A stretch of DNA of 26,896 nucleotides from Brumimicrobium sp965656195. GTDB lineage: Bacteria > Bacteroidota > Bacteroidia > Flavobacteriales_D > Crocinitomicaceae. A program made the position numbers and the translations under genes. The notes beneath the pieces were generated by a model, which was given only the letters and a program-made list of their open reading frames with translations, had not been told where the DNA came from and made no database searches. Each line of letters starts with the position of its first letter. Position 1 is the first letter of the stretch. Location: contig CBFHJL010000037.1 in NCBI GenBank assembly GCA_965656195.1, positions 1 through 26,896 on the forward strand, written 5' to 3'. This document shows positions 7,998 through 16,152 of this stretch, in pieces.

Positions 7998-8810
7998 CTA
8001 CAGATCTCTTCTCTTAATTACCCATAAAGAAATTAGGAAGAAGAGTGCCATGTAGAATACACAAACCAGAATATTGATCCAGTTGTCTAGCATGAACGGA
8101 ATATTTCCAGTTCTTTCTTGTGCAGCCTTTACCATTTCTTTAAGTATTGGAAACGGAGTAAGCTTCGAAAATGCATTTAATGGAAAGAAAGCATAAACCA
8201 TCTCTAATTTAGCAATGGCTAAAATCCCTCCGATTATTGTCTCAACAACAAAAGATAATATGAAGAATATTATAGAAAGAGCAGTTCGTTTTACAAGTGT
8301 TGCAAAGAAAAAAGCGAAACTGAAATAACAAAGGGTTTGTAAATAGTATACAGGAATATTTGAAATACCATTCCATACATCCGCCGATTCAGAATTCAAT
8401 AGTCCGTAGACTAATCCCATAATAAATGTATACAACGTTACGATTGTGGAAAGGAAAAATACAACAAAGAATTTCCCAAGAATAACTTGCCTTACGGACA
8501 TTCCATCGATTACGTTTTGCTTTAACGTTTTATAATTGTATTCATTCGTCATCACGATCACAATGATTACACCCATCAATACATTGAAAAAGCTAGATGA
8601 ATAGGTTACGAATGCCCAAACATCAGGAAAGGCAAATGGATTCCATTCTCCTATTCCTGCCATTTTCAACATTGGTCCCATAAAGGTGTCGAAAAAGCTA
8701 TATAGAGCATAAACAACTAGTGGTGATAGTCCGATATATACGAGCAGAATCACTCTCAACGCGTTCAACTTCTTAAGCTTTGCAAATTCTATAGCGAGTA
8801 ATTTTTTCAT
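7998..8810 (-). CDS. ABC-2 type transporter permease
   Basis: This 270-residue membrane protein has six hydrophobic segments (about residues 20-40, 67-88, 109-137, 155-173, 177-199 and 243-264), the usual count for an ABC-2 permease half. The N terminus (KLLAIEFAKLKKLNALRVIL) has the amphipathic helix typical of BcrB/NatB-like permeases, and NEYNYKTLKQNVIDGMSV is the common loop after the second helix. It would form the membrane channel with the ATPase encoded directly upstream; their genes overlap by one base (TAATG). The exported substrate is unknown. Relatives export antibiotics, Na+ or lipids. Confidence 0.88.
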   Translation of the reverse strand: MKKLLAIEFAKLKKLNALRVILLVYIGLSPLVVYALYSFFDTFMGPMLKMAGIGEWNPFAFPDVWAFVTYSSSFFNVLMGVIIVIVMTNEYNYKTLKQNVIDGMSVRQVILGKFFVVFFLSTIVTLYTFIMGLVYGLLNSESADVWNGISNIPVYYLQTLCYFSFAFFFATLVKRTALSIIFFILSFVVETIIGGILAIAKLEMVYAFFPLNAFSKLTPFPILKEMVKAAQERTGNIPFMLDNWINILVCVFYMALFFLISLWVIKRRDL

Positions 8811-9703
8811 TATTTTACGATTTCTAAGAATGTAGATTCAAGGTTCTTTCTGTGTGTTTTTAGACCAGATAGGTATATTCCTTTGTCAGCGAACACTTTA
8901 TTAATATCAGAGTTGGTGTATTTTTCATCGACAGCGATTAATAGTTCACCAACTAGTTCATCGATGATAGTTATGTATTCAGTTGAATCAATAACTTCTT
9001 TCACCTTAGCGAGATCATCAGCTTGTATCATTAACATGCGGTCTTGCGTCATGATTTCTTCTAAGGTTCCAACTTGTAATAGTTCACCGTATTTCATGAT
9101 TGCTACATGCGTGCACATTTTTTCAATCTCATCTAACAAGTGCGACGCGATGATGATTGTTTTTCCTTCTTTGGCAATATCCATGATCAATGATCTGATC
9201 TCTGCAATCCCTTGTGGATCTAGACCGTTCGTTGGCTCATCTAAAACGAGAACATCTGGATCGGCTAACATACTTGATGCCAGTGCTAATCTTTGTTTCA
9301 TTCCTAAGGAAAAGGTTTTGAATTTTGACTTTTTCCTTTCCCATAAATTCACCCTGCGCAAAACTCTTTCTATTGCTTCTGCTGAATCCTTAACATCTTT
9401 GATCTTAGCAACAATTTTCAAGTTATCTACCGCATTTAAATAAGGGTAGAAATTAGGGGTCTCAAGTAAAGCACCGATGTTCTTTCTGTTCTCATCTTTT
9501 TGACCATTTCCAAACCAACTGAAAGTTCCTTGCTTAGGTTTGATTACTCCCAATAGAATACCTAATGTTGTGGTTTTACCACTACCATTTGGTCCCAACA
9601 AACCAAAAATCTGGCCTTCTTCAACAGATATACTGAGGTCTTCAAGAGCAACTGTGTCTTTATATTCTTTACGTAGATGTTGTGTTGTTAGTACTTTACT
9701 CAT
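8810..9703 (-). CDS. ABC transporter ATP-binding protein (BcrA-like)
   Basis: This 297-residue ATPase has all the motifs needed: Walker A GPNGSGKT (37-44), signature SLGMKQR (132-138), Walker B VLVLDE (151-156) and the switch histidine in ASHLLDE (H188). In place of the Q-loop glutamine it has ALLETPNFYP, with E81, as is common in the BcrA/DrrA-type exporters. After about residue 215 a C-terminal extension follows, also typical of this group. It powers the ABC-2 permease encoded next, with which it shares a TAATG overlap. A TATATTTA sequence about 20 bases upstream is close to the -7 consensus and may be the promoter of this two-gene operon. Confidence 0.93.
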   Translation of the reverse strand: MSKVLTTQHLRKEYKDTVALEDLSISVEEGQIFGLLGPNGSGKTTTLGILLGVIKPKQGTFSWFGNGQKDENRKNIGALLETPNFYPYLNAVDNLKIVAKIKDVKDSAEAIERVLRRVNLWERKKSKFKTFSLGMKQRLALASSMLADPDVLVLDEPTNGLDPQGIAEIRSLIMDIAKEGKTIIIASHLLDEIEKMCTHVAIMKYGELLQVGTLEEIMTQDRMLMIQADDLAKVKEVIDSTEYITIIDELVGELLIAVDEKYTNSDINKVFADKGIYLSGLKTHRKNLESTFLEIVK

Positions 9704-9754
9704 TAGAGGTTGTTTTTTGTAAATATAGCACTGTTTATGCGAAGATCGTACAAA

Positions 9755-11308
9755 TCAAAAAGTTAACGATCTTTCATTCCATAATTGGGTTCGAATTCCT
9801 CCGAAGACAAACGGTAGCGTGATAGACGGCTGAGTGTTTGTTTTTCTTATCTCTAAACCTGGTCTTACGAATGCATTAATCTTCAGTTTTTTTGATACTA
9901 GGTAGTTCAGTTCTAGTGTCCCTCGTATGCGGTTTAATTTACCATCTCCACCAATCTTAAATCCATACTCATAAGGTCTTTCAGTATAGGATCGGTATAT
10001 ATCTTGTCCAAACATAATTGAGTCGTTGGAGTTTTGTCCTCCTTGCTGTGCGAACATAAAAGTTGCACCAACCGATAAGCGCTCAGAAACAAAAAATCTA
10101 GCTTCCGAAAAGGACTCTACAAAATTTGCTCCTAGAGGATGGGCTAAGGGGATTCCTTGATTTCCGTATACAGTAACCTCACTAAGGTGAGAATAGGTGA
10201 ATGGCCGTGCAAAGTTAATTTCAGTAAGCCAGCGTATATCATGATTGAAAATTTGTGTGCTGGACTTCACCCCAAATTGACCGCCATATTTATTGGCCCA
10301 CCACCGCGTCCTATTCAATATTTCGTCCAATACAAAATCATCTATCACCAACTGAGCGTATAACATAAGGTTACGCAACTGATAAGAAGTGTTCAATCCT
10401 ATTAATAGTCGATCTTGAGAGCCGATACTGTACTCCGTAGGACGATAAAACAAGAATGGGTTAAGGTATTCCACTTCAAATCCTCTATTCATCAATGTAT
10501 CTTGTGGGGCAAAAACTACTGATTCGAATAAGCCGATCTTAAAGTTTTGTGAAATATGAAAGTCGAGTGTATGTGTAGCGGCGAATTTATTAATCCTATT
10601 TCCACTAACATTTTCACGTAACAATTGATAAAGATTTGAGAATTCGATCTTCCAAAATTCAGTTTTTAAACGCAGAAATGCTCTTGGAGCTCCAAAATCA
10701 CTTAACAACATTGATCTATTTCCCTCGCCGATGAAATGGTGGTCGATTCCTGTTTGTATTTCAAAAAAATCTGTGGGCGTATAAGATATTCTCGCTCTTG
10801 GTTGAAATATAAAAGCATTTGCGCTATCAGAGCTGCGGTAAAATGAATTTTGTAATATGCTATTGAAAGGATTGGCATTCGAGCTGCTGATGGATGATCC
10901 GATATTGAAAATTGCTCGTCCTTGCCATTTGTCATTTGCCTGAAATGTTAATCCAACTCCAATAGCACCTCTAAAAGAGTAAGCGTTATCTTCAAATGAC
11001 TGACTACCGAGTACATCCACAGTAGGGAAGATGTTAAACTCTTGATTATAATACCTCTTGTTTTTAGATACGATAGACTTGCCAATTAAGTAATAACAAT
11101 CTCCGGGGTCAGGTAACATACTTCCGTTTATTGCGGGCAGTTTGAAACGGCTATCTTCATTTAAAAAACCAGTAAAACGACAACGGTGAATGTAACCTAT
11201 ATCTATTGGGTCAGGATTTTCTGACTGGATGGACACCTCAGTTGAATCTTGAGTCATGCCAATACCACTGAAAAGTGTGATGATCGATATGTACAGAAAT
11301 ACGCGCAT
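9755..11308 (-). CDS. Wzi-like outer-membrane beta-barrel protein, paralogue 2
   Basis: This protein of about 517 residues has a signal peptide (MRVFLYISIITLFSGIGMTQ) and then many amphipathic strands, as in the capsule-assembly Wzi family of outer-membrane barrels. It shares landmarks with the upstream gene product: GEGNRSMLLSD against GWGHRSLLLSD, an N-P-x-L motif after the middle, and AHPLGANFVES against AHTLGNGFEEL. The two are therefore diverged tandem paralogues. Wzi binds or organises surface polysaccharide in Proteobacteria; in Bacteroidota such barrels also occur near gliding and surface genes, so the role here is open. I start at the ATG at 11308, which overlaps the upstream TGA (TGATG), rather than a TTG one codon earlier. 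Confidence 0.62.
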   Translation of the reverse strand: MRVFLYISIITLFSGIGMTQDSTEVSIQSENPDPIDIGYIHRCRFTGFLNEDSRFKLPAINGSMLPDPGDCYYLIGKSIVSKNKRYYNQEFNIFPTVDVLGSQSFEDNAYSFRGAIGVGLTFQANDKWQGRAIFNIGSSISSSNANPFNSILQNSFYRSSDSANAFIFQPRARISYTPTDFFEIQTGIDHHFIGEGNRSMLLSDFGAPRAFLRLKTEFWKIEFSNLYQLLRENVSGNRINKFAATHTLDFHISQNFKIGLFESVVFAPQDTLMNRGFEVEYLNPFLFYRPTEYSIGSQDRLLIGLNTSYQLRNLMLYAQLVIDDFVLDEILNRTRWWANKYGGQFGVKSSTQIFNHDIRWLTEINFARPFTYSHLSEVTVYGNQGIPLAHPLGANFVESFSEARFFVSERLSVGATFMFAQQGGQNSNDSIMFGQDIYRSYTERPYEYGFKIGGDGKLNRIRGTLELNYLVSKKLKINAFVRPGLEIRKTNTQPSITLPFVFGGIRTQLWNERSLTF

Positions 11309-12870
11309 CAAAAGTCCATGTAATTATTGAATAGATTAGATTTAATTCCCAGAAAGACCAAACCATGATTTACATTTCCATTGACTGTACTTGTTGATTG
11401 CCTGTACGTTGCATTAGCAAATACAGTGAGCATAGTGGATTTGTTCATTATGTAGCCGAACTCTACACTTGTCAAGTTCACAGTTTCTGGTGTGTTTTGA
11501 ACGAAGTCATTTTTAGAATCGAATAATGCACTTTTAAACTGCATCATTTCATTAGCAGTATAATAGATGTGTTTTACATTCAGGGTAATTCCTTTCCATT
11601 CGTATCCTGCGCGTATTATGAGTTCTTCAAAACCATTCCCAAGTGTATGGGCTAAAGGTAAATTGAAGTGAGTATAAGACATTCTTCTATTTCGAGCCGC
11701 ATAAAGTCTATCTGTAGCTTGATTATATTCAACTTGAAACTGAAGGTTCTCAAGTGTAAAAAGATCATTGCTGCGATAACCGAATTGGAACCCATATTCA
11801 GGATTCTCCAAATCTCCACTAATAAACTGTGAATAGAACATATGGTTTCTGTGAACACGCCAACCTATATTAACCCCTATGAAGTTGCGCATCTCAGCAT
11901 TTTCATTGCCTGCCAGAGAAGAGTTTAGTCCTAGAATGGGGTTGTAAAAATATGGGCTGATGGATTGAGAGCTTTCGGCCTCGTCTCTCAGGTAAACACT
12001 TGATTCGAATAATCCAATGGTAAGAGACTTAATAGGGGAATAACTGAGGTAGTGAATTCCAATTCCTTTGCGTTCGAATGGTGGTTCAACAAGATTCGTA
12101 TTTCGTTTTCTGAATAGATTAAGTTGTTTACCTCTTATTAATGAGTACTTCAGACCTGGAATGATTTCCCAATCAATTTTAAGGTGTGTGAAATTGAATG
12201 AATTGTCAGAGAGTAAAAGAGAACGGTGTCCCCAGCCAATAAAAGAAGGGTCATTACCAAAGTGGATATTTAATTTTTTTAAGGGTTGGAAACGCACGTA
12301 ACTCATGGAGGCAGCATAATCGAAACCTGAAGTATTGAAAGGCTTAGTTCTCCCTCCGTTTGGAACAGTTGCATTAGAAACAACATATTCTACTCCATTA
12401 TAGCGTTGTTCTCCACGACTCTCAAAATACGTCGATCTAAAGTCAGCAAATCGAGCTTGGTTTTCAAAGAATGCCGTGTAGAAAGAAAATTTTTCTCCGA
12501 GTTGACCCATAGCTTGCGCTCCTCTCGTATTTCGGAAAAGTAATTCTGAATTGTTCTGCAGTCGCTCGTTGCCACCTGCAATGTTGATCAAAGGGTCTAC
12601 TGCAAGGAAAAATCTGGAGTTATTCTTTTGGAGAAAGTGCTCTTTGAATAACTTCCTGTAGAACCATCCTTTGGATAAATCCTTTTCAGGGATACTGCGG
12701 TTCGCCAATTCATTCGTTATCGGAAAGAACCCTGTGCTAATAGTATTATCATCACCCGATAGTATATAATCATCTTTGACCTCACTGCCTAGAGGAGCTA
12801 AAATTTGCTGCTGACCAAAGGAGGTTGAACAAACAAAGAGAACAAATGATATTTGAATTAACCTACACAA
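11308..12870 (-). CDS. Capsule assembly Wzi-like outer-membrane beta-barrel protein, paralogue 1
   Basis: This 520-residue protein has a signal peptide (MCRLIQISFVLFVCSTSFGQ) and a Wzi-type barrel. The SRFFLAVDPLINIAGG segment (about residues 81-96), the GNDPSFIGWGHRSLLLSD segment (about 206-223) and YNPILGLN are landmarks of the family. The chain ends in YMDF, a typical last strand. The only workable start is TTG at 12870: the stop of cysQ lies in the same frame two codons upstream, no ATG or GTG is near, and the signal peptide begins directly at the TTG. It follows cysQ after three bases and overlaps its paralogue by TGATG, so it is the third gene of a four-gene operon. A role in holding surface polysaccharide is inferred from the family. 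Confidence 0.68.
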   Translation of the reverse strand: MCRLIQISFVLFVCSTSFGQQQILAPLGSEVKDDYILSGDDNTISTGFFPITNELANRSIPEKDLSKGWFYRKLFKEHFLQKNNSRFFLAVDPLINIAGGNERLQNNSELLFRNTRGAQAMGQLGEKFSFYTAFFENQARFADFRSTYFESRGEQRYNGVEYVVSNATVPNGGRTKPFNTSGFDYAASMSYVRFQPLKKLNIHFGNDPSFIGWGHRSLLLSDNSFNFTHLKIDWEIIPGLKYSLIRGKQLNLFRKRNTNLVEPPFERKGIGIHYLSYSPIKSLTIGLFESSVYLRDEAESSQSISPYFYNPILGLNSSLAGNENAEMRNFIGVNIGWRVHRNHMFYSQFISGDLENPEYGFQFGYRSNDLFTLENLQFQVEYNQATDRLYAARNRRMSYTHFNLPLAHTLGNGFEELIIRAGYEWKGITLNVKHIYYTANEMMQFKSALFDSKNDFVQNTPETVNLTSVEFGYIMNKSTMLTVFANATYRQSTSTVNGNVNHGLVFLGIKSNLFNNYMDF

Positions 12871-12873
12871 TAT

Positions 12874-13698
12874 TTATTGATCTTCTGAAAACACAATCTT
12901 TTTGGGAACGTGTTTGTTATATGCTATGAAAAAAGGATTTAGCAAATTCTCCTTGTTATATCGTAATGATTCCCCCGTCTTAATATTTATGATTTCGCCA
13001 CCTATTGCTTCAAAAATGGCTTGTCCTGCTGCAATGTCCCACTCCATTGTTGGGGCAAAACGAGGGTAGACATCCGCTTCTCCATTTACCAGGTGAAAGA
13101 ATTTTAATGCAGAACCCATTTTTATGGATTCGAACTTGTTGTAGTTTTCTTCTATGTTATGGATCAGCGATAAAATATCACCAGTATAATGACTTCTAGA
13201 AGAAATTACCGTGATCGGATCTGCAATAGGTTTCAATGAATCAAGCTTTTTCCATTTTTCATATTTTTCAGCTTCATCGAATGAAAACTCGTAAGCACCA
13301 AATTTTGGTCCACCCAAGATTATTCTTTCTTGCACAGGTGAAGCTATCAACCCAAAAATTGATTCTTGACCTTCCAGAAGAGCAATGTTTACAACAAACT
13401 CTCCATTACGCTTTATAAACTCTTTAGTTCCATCCAGGGGGTCAATGCACCAGCTTTTATCCCACATTTTTCTCGATTCAAACGGAGCTTTCTCTCGTTC
13501 TTCACCTGTAATCGGATGATTAGTCTTGTTAAGATGTTCACGTAATATTTTTGATGAGGTTAAGTCAGCTATGGTAACAGGGCTACCATCTTCTTTTTCA
13601 ACGCGTTCAAACTCCCCTTGATAAATCTTCATTATGGCTTCCGAAGCTGCAATTGCTGCCTCAATAGGTGTTTTTGATATGGAAATTAAATTCTCCAT
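12874..13698 (-). CDS. cysQ: 3'(2'),5'-bisphosphate nucleotidase CysQ
   Basis: This 274-residue enzyme removes the 3' phosphate from PAP (adenosine 3',5'-bisphosphate), the by-product of PAPS-dependent sulfate transfer and reduction. The inositol-monophosphatase superfamily motifs are all present: DGSPVTIAD (about 37-45), ITGEE (E66), the metal site DPLDGTKEF (D86 and D89) and, near the C terminus, EWDIAAGQAIFEAIGGEI. Its ATG overlaps the deoC stop by one base (TAATG), and three bases separate it from the first Wzi-like gene. Position beside surface-barrel genes could point to sulfated surface sugars, but no sulfotransferase or PAPS-synthesis gene is in the window. Confidence 0.9.
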   Translation of the reverse strand: MENLISISKTPIEAAIAASEAIMKIYQGEFERVEKEDGSPVTIADLTSSKILREHLNKTNHPITGEEREKAPFESRKMWDKSWCIDPLDGTKEFIKRNGEFVVNIALLEGQESIFGLIASPVQERIILGGPKFGAYEFSFDEAEKYEKWKKLDSLKPIADPITVISSRSHYTGDILSLIHNIEENYNKFESIKMGSALKFFHLVNGEADVYPRFAPTMEWDIAAGQAIFEAIGGEIINIKTGESLRYNKENLLNPFFIAYNKHVPKKIVFSEDQ

Positions 13699-14432
13699 TA
13701 TCCTTTTATAAGATTCTTCAAAAGTGAACTGGCACCTATTCTAAAGTGTGATGGATTTATATATGAATCGCCTAAAACATCTTTAACAACGTTGATAAAG
13801 TCGATTGCCTGTTCTTGTGTTCGAATTCCTCCACTTATTTTCAGTCCTGCTTTTCTTCCCATTAGCTTTTCATGCTCTTGTATCATTTGAGCCATGATTT
13901 TGGCAGCGTTTAATTCAGCCCCTGGAAATTCTTTACCAGTTGAAGTTTTAATGAAATCGGCACCGCCTTTCAGCGCCAATTCTGCAGCTTTCGCTATTCT
14001 TTTTTCAGATGAAAGGTATCCTGTTTCGAGAATTACTTTTAGGTCGTTTTGAGGCATTAATCCTTTAAACGCTCGAATTTCGTCAGTCACTTGGTCATAG
14101 TCCCCTTGATCAAATGCCCCGAGATTAAGAACTATATCTATCTCTTCTGCACCAGCTTCAAGAGCCATTTCACATTCGTTCAATCGAGTGGAAAGAAAGC
14201 TTTGCGATGATGGAAACGATCCTGCAACAACAGCGGTCTTGATACCAGAACCTTTTAATGACTCAGCTGCTTGCCTGGCAAAATTTGGATATAAGCATAC
14301 CGCAGCAACTTTGAATCCTTCACGATTATATTCGTGTGTTTGTTTCAAAAAATCGTCTATTGATTCAGGAGAATCAAATGCATTGAGACTTGTTAAATCC
14401 ACAAGATTGCTAATCTCTTTGGGTGTAAGCAT
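13698..14432 (-). CDS. deoC: Deoxyribose-phosphate aldolase
   Basis: This 244-residue class I aldolase splits 2-deoxyribose 5-phosphate into glyceraldehyde 3-phosphate and acetaldehyde in deoxynucleoside breakdown. The Schiff-base lysine is K162 in ADFIKTSTG. The helper residues are also present: D99 in EEIDIVLN and K198 in GLKISGGIR. The VCLYP and VAGSFPSS motifs match the family. It is the first gene of the deoC-cysQ-Wzi-Wzi run and is followed by cysQ with a TAATG overlap. The intergenic stretch upstream holds the TonB terminator; no clear TAnnTTTG box is visible for this operon. Confidence 0.94.
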   Translation of the reverse strand: MLTPKEISNLVDLTSLNAFDSPESIDDFLKQTHEYNREGFKVAAVCLYPNFARQAAESLKGSGIKTAVVAGSFPSSQSFLSTRLNECEMALEAGAEEIDIVLNLGAFDQGDYDQVTDEIRAFKGLMPQNDLKVILETGYLSSEKRIAKAAELALKGGADFIKTSTGKEFPGAELNAAKIMAQMIQEHEKLMGRKAGLKISGGIRTQEQAIDFINVVKDVLGDSYINPSHFRIGASSLLKNLIKG

Positions 14433-14473
14433 AAATTAAGGGTTTTGTGCAACCAAGATAGTATAATATACAG

Positions 14474-14504
14474 AACAAAAAAAGTCTACCCGAAGATAGA
14501 CTTT
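14474..14504 (-). terminator. Rho-independent terminator of the tonB-type gene (UUCG loop)
   Basis: On the minus-strand RNA, AAAGUCUA pairs perfectly with UAGACUUU (plus-strand arms 14481-14488 and 14497-14504). The eight bases between can add a U-G and a C-G pair closing a UUCG tetraloop. The 3' arm runs directly into a stretch of seven U. It lies about 28 bases after the TonB stop codon and about 40 bases before deoC. Confidence 0.9.
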
Positions 14505-14531
14505 CAATTATATGGAAATATAAATTTCTGT

Positions 14532-15200
14532 TTACTGAAGCTTGAAGTTGATTGGAATTCTACATCGTGCTCTTACGGCCTCACCACTGTTTTCTGCTGG
14601 AGTCCATTTAGGCATTGAACGAACAACTCGTTTCGCTTCTTGATCGATTTCTCTAGAAACACCACGCATGATCTTTACTTGTTCAATACTTCCATCTCTG
14701 TTTACAACAAACTCTACATAAACTTTACCTTGATCACCAAGCTCCATTGCAATTTCAGGATACTTGATATTCTCAGCAAGGTATTTTTTCATAGCTGCAG
14801 CACCACCTGGGAATGAAGCCTCTTGTGATGGGAAATCTACAATAGGAGCTTCTGGTTCTGGCTCTGGCTCTGGCTCTATGTCAATTGGTGGAGTTTCAAC
14901 AACGATGTCTTCATCTTCATCGACATTTTCTTCAACAACGATATCTTCTGAAGGTGGAGGAGTTACTTCTGGCTCAGGAACTTCCTGAACAACAGGCTCG
15001 TCTTCCGGTTGATCTATTTCAATAACTTCTTCAGGTATTTCTGATTTATCTTGTTTGTCTCTATCCGTTTGCTCCACTATTACGGGTGCTTTGAATGAGA
15101 ATGATAAAGTAATTATACTTCCAATGATAAAAAAACCTAAAAAGATGAGCGGCAATTTTAGCTTTTCATTGTCCACTTCTGGATTTTTCTTACTCTCCAT
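14532..15200 (-). CDS. Energy transducer TonB family protein
   Basis: This 222-residue protein has the classic TonB layout: a short cytoplasmic N terminus, one membrane helix (about residues 17-35), a long Pro/Glu/Asp-rich periplasmic spacer (about 45-125, including four EP pairs in a row), and a C-terminal TonB domain (about 145-222). The domain shows KYPEIAMELGDQGKVYVEFVV, the DGSIEQVKI turn and a closing RIPINFKL strand, as in Bacteroidota TonB proteins. It would carry proton-motive energy from an ExbB/ExbD motor to outer-membrane receptors, but no exbB or exbD is in this window. It lies 43 bases after the VanZ-like gene and is probably the last gene of the gcvH run, ending at a strong terminator. 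A GAAATTTG sequence upstream, one base off the -7 box, could give it a promoter of its own. Confidence 0.9.
   Translation of the reverse strand: MESKKNPEVDNEKLKLPLIFLGFFIIGSIITLSFSFKAPVIVEQTDRDKQDKSEIPEEVIEIDQPEDEPVVQEVPEPEVTPPPSEDIVVEENVDEDEDIVVETPPIDIEPEPEPEPEAPIVDFPSQEASFPGGAAAMKKYLAENIKYPEIAMELGDQGKVYVEFVVNRDGSIEQVKIMRGVSREIDQEAKRVVRSMPKWTPAENSGEAVRARCRIPINFKLQ
14851..14876. repeat. Short in-frame hexamer repeat coding for Glu-Pro pairs
   Basis: The hexamer TCTGGY occurs four times in a row here and encodes the EPEPEPE stretch of the TonB spacer on the minus strand. A change in copy number would keep the frame and only lengthen or shorten the spacer. Confidence 0.6.
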
Positions 15201-15243
15201 AATATGCTTTTTTACTTAATTCATTACAAATTTCATACCTAAC

Positions 15244-15621
15244 TTATCGATATGTATCTCTATACAATAGTTTAAATACTATTACCCCAAAAATACAACC
15301 AATTCCATTAGCAATCAAGTCTAGCCAATCAAAAGATCGACTACTTACTATATATTCTTGCAAGATTTCTAAAATCAAACCGATTAAAAAACCTCCGAAG
15401 ACAGCAATTAAAAACGCATTCTTTCTAACTTTCTTCGATTGATGTTGTCTTTTCAACCCTGTAGACCAAAAAAGTGTCATTAAGGTGTACATCGACAAAT
15501 GAATCACTTTGTCTAAACCTTCTATTTCGAATTGTTGTGCATCGAAACTTGTGGAAGGAATTAAACTTACGGCGATTACCAAAATCGTCCAGATAGTACT
15601 TAGTAGAATGAATCTAAACAC
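15244..15621 (-). CDS. VanZ-like small membrane protein
   Basis: This 125-residue protein has four hydrophobic segments in VanZ-like order. Landmarks are LDKVIHLSMYTLMTLFW (about residues 36-52), a second helix (about 67-84, FLIAVFGGFLIGLILEILQE) and SFDWLDLIANGIGCIFG (about 97-113), which match the KxxHxxxY, E-x-x-Q and D-x-x-A-N-x-x-G patterns of the family. Function outside teicoplanin resistance is unclear for most members. The start is a GTG at 15621: the gcvH stop is in the same frame just upstream and no ATG is available. The gene begins six bases after gcvH, so it is co-transcribed with it. Confidence 0.82.
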   Translation of the reverse strand: MFRFILLSTIWTILVIAVSLIPSTSFDAQQFEIEGLDKVIHLSMYTLMTLFWSTGLKRQHQSKKVRKNAFLIAVFGGFLIGLILEILQEYIVSSRSFDWLDLIANGIGCIFGVIVFKLLYRDTYR

Positions 15622-15627
15622 AGCTGA

Positions 15628-16005
15628 TTAACCGATAAGGTCCTCGTAAGCTGAAGCATCAAGCAATTCGTCTAGTTCACTTTGATCTGCAACTTTAACC
15701 TTTATCATCCAACCTTCACCATAAGGATCAGAATTTACAACTTCTGGATTTGCCTCCAACTCTTCGTTAAACTCCATTACTTCGCCACCTATAGGCATAA
15801 ATAGATCAGAAACTGTTTTGACCGCTTCGATCGAACCAAAAACCTCTTCTTTGTCGAGTTCTTCACCTTCTGTTTCCACTTCAACAAATACGATGTCCCC
15901 CAATTCACTTTGTGCGAAATCAGTAACTCCAATTGTTACAATGTCACCATCAACCTTGCACCACTCGTGATCTTTTGTGTACTTTAAATCCTTAGGAATA
16001 TTCAT
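15628..16005 (-). CDS. gcvH: Glycine cleavage system H protein
   Basis: This 125-residue protein is the lipoyl carrier that shuttles the aminomethyl group between the P, T and L proteins of glycine cleavage. The lipoylation lysine is K63 in GSIEAVKTVSDLFMPIGGEV. The N-terminal LKYTKDHEWCKV and IGVTDFAQSELGDIVFVE match the family end to end, and the length is normal. I start at the ATG at 16005 (MNIPKDLKYT) instead of the TTG two codons earlier. No other glycine-cleavage gene is near, as is common in Bacteroidota. A perfect TAnnTTTG box lies about 20 bases upstream, and gcvH is the first gene of the gcvH-VanZ-TonB run. Confidence 0.95.
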   Translation of the reverse strand: MNIPKDLKYTKDHEWCKVDGDIVTIGVTDFAQSELGDIVFVEVETEGEELDKEEVFGSIEAVKTVSDLFMPIGGEVMEFNEELEANPEVVNSDPYGEGWMIKVKVADQSELDELLDASAYEDLIG

Positions 16006-16024
16006 CTTCAATTAATTTAGTTTT

Positions 16025-16032
16025 CAAATGTA
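16025..16032 (-). promoter_or_regulatory. -7 promoter box (TACATTTG) for gcvH
   Basis: Read on the minus strand, this is an exact TAnnTTTG match, 19 bases before the gcvH ATG. That leaves a leader of roughly 15 bases. A -33 TTG at the proper distance is not evident. Confidence 0.55.
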
Positions 16033-16139
16033 AAATATTTCTGATAGAATGATTTAGATTCGTCAAAAATATTCTACAACCTCTGCAGTTCGTGAATAAT
16101 GAAATCTGGGAAAAGTGTATTTTCGTGACTACAAATTTT

Positions 16140-16147
16140 TACTTTTG
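16140..16147 (+). promoter_or_regulatory. -7 promoter box (TACTTTTG) five bases before the prfB start codon
   Basis: This is an exact TAnnTTTG match ending at 16147, with the prfB ATG at 16153. If transcription starts a few bases after the box, as usual in this phylum, the mRNA has no leader or almost none. No clear -33 element is seen. Confidence 0.5.
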
Positions 16148-16152
16148 TATTA

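Noticed and set aside
8883..9443. A 186-codon open frame on the plus strand
   Set aside because: It lies wholly antisense to the ABC ATPase gene, whose motifs are intact. The translation is Ser/Thr/Ile-rich with no domain, as expected from a reverse frame.
14764..14988. A Ser/Gly-rich 74-codon frame on the plus strand
   Set aside because: It is the reverse reading of the Glu/Pro/Val-rich TonB spacer. Its low complexity is explained by that repeat.
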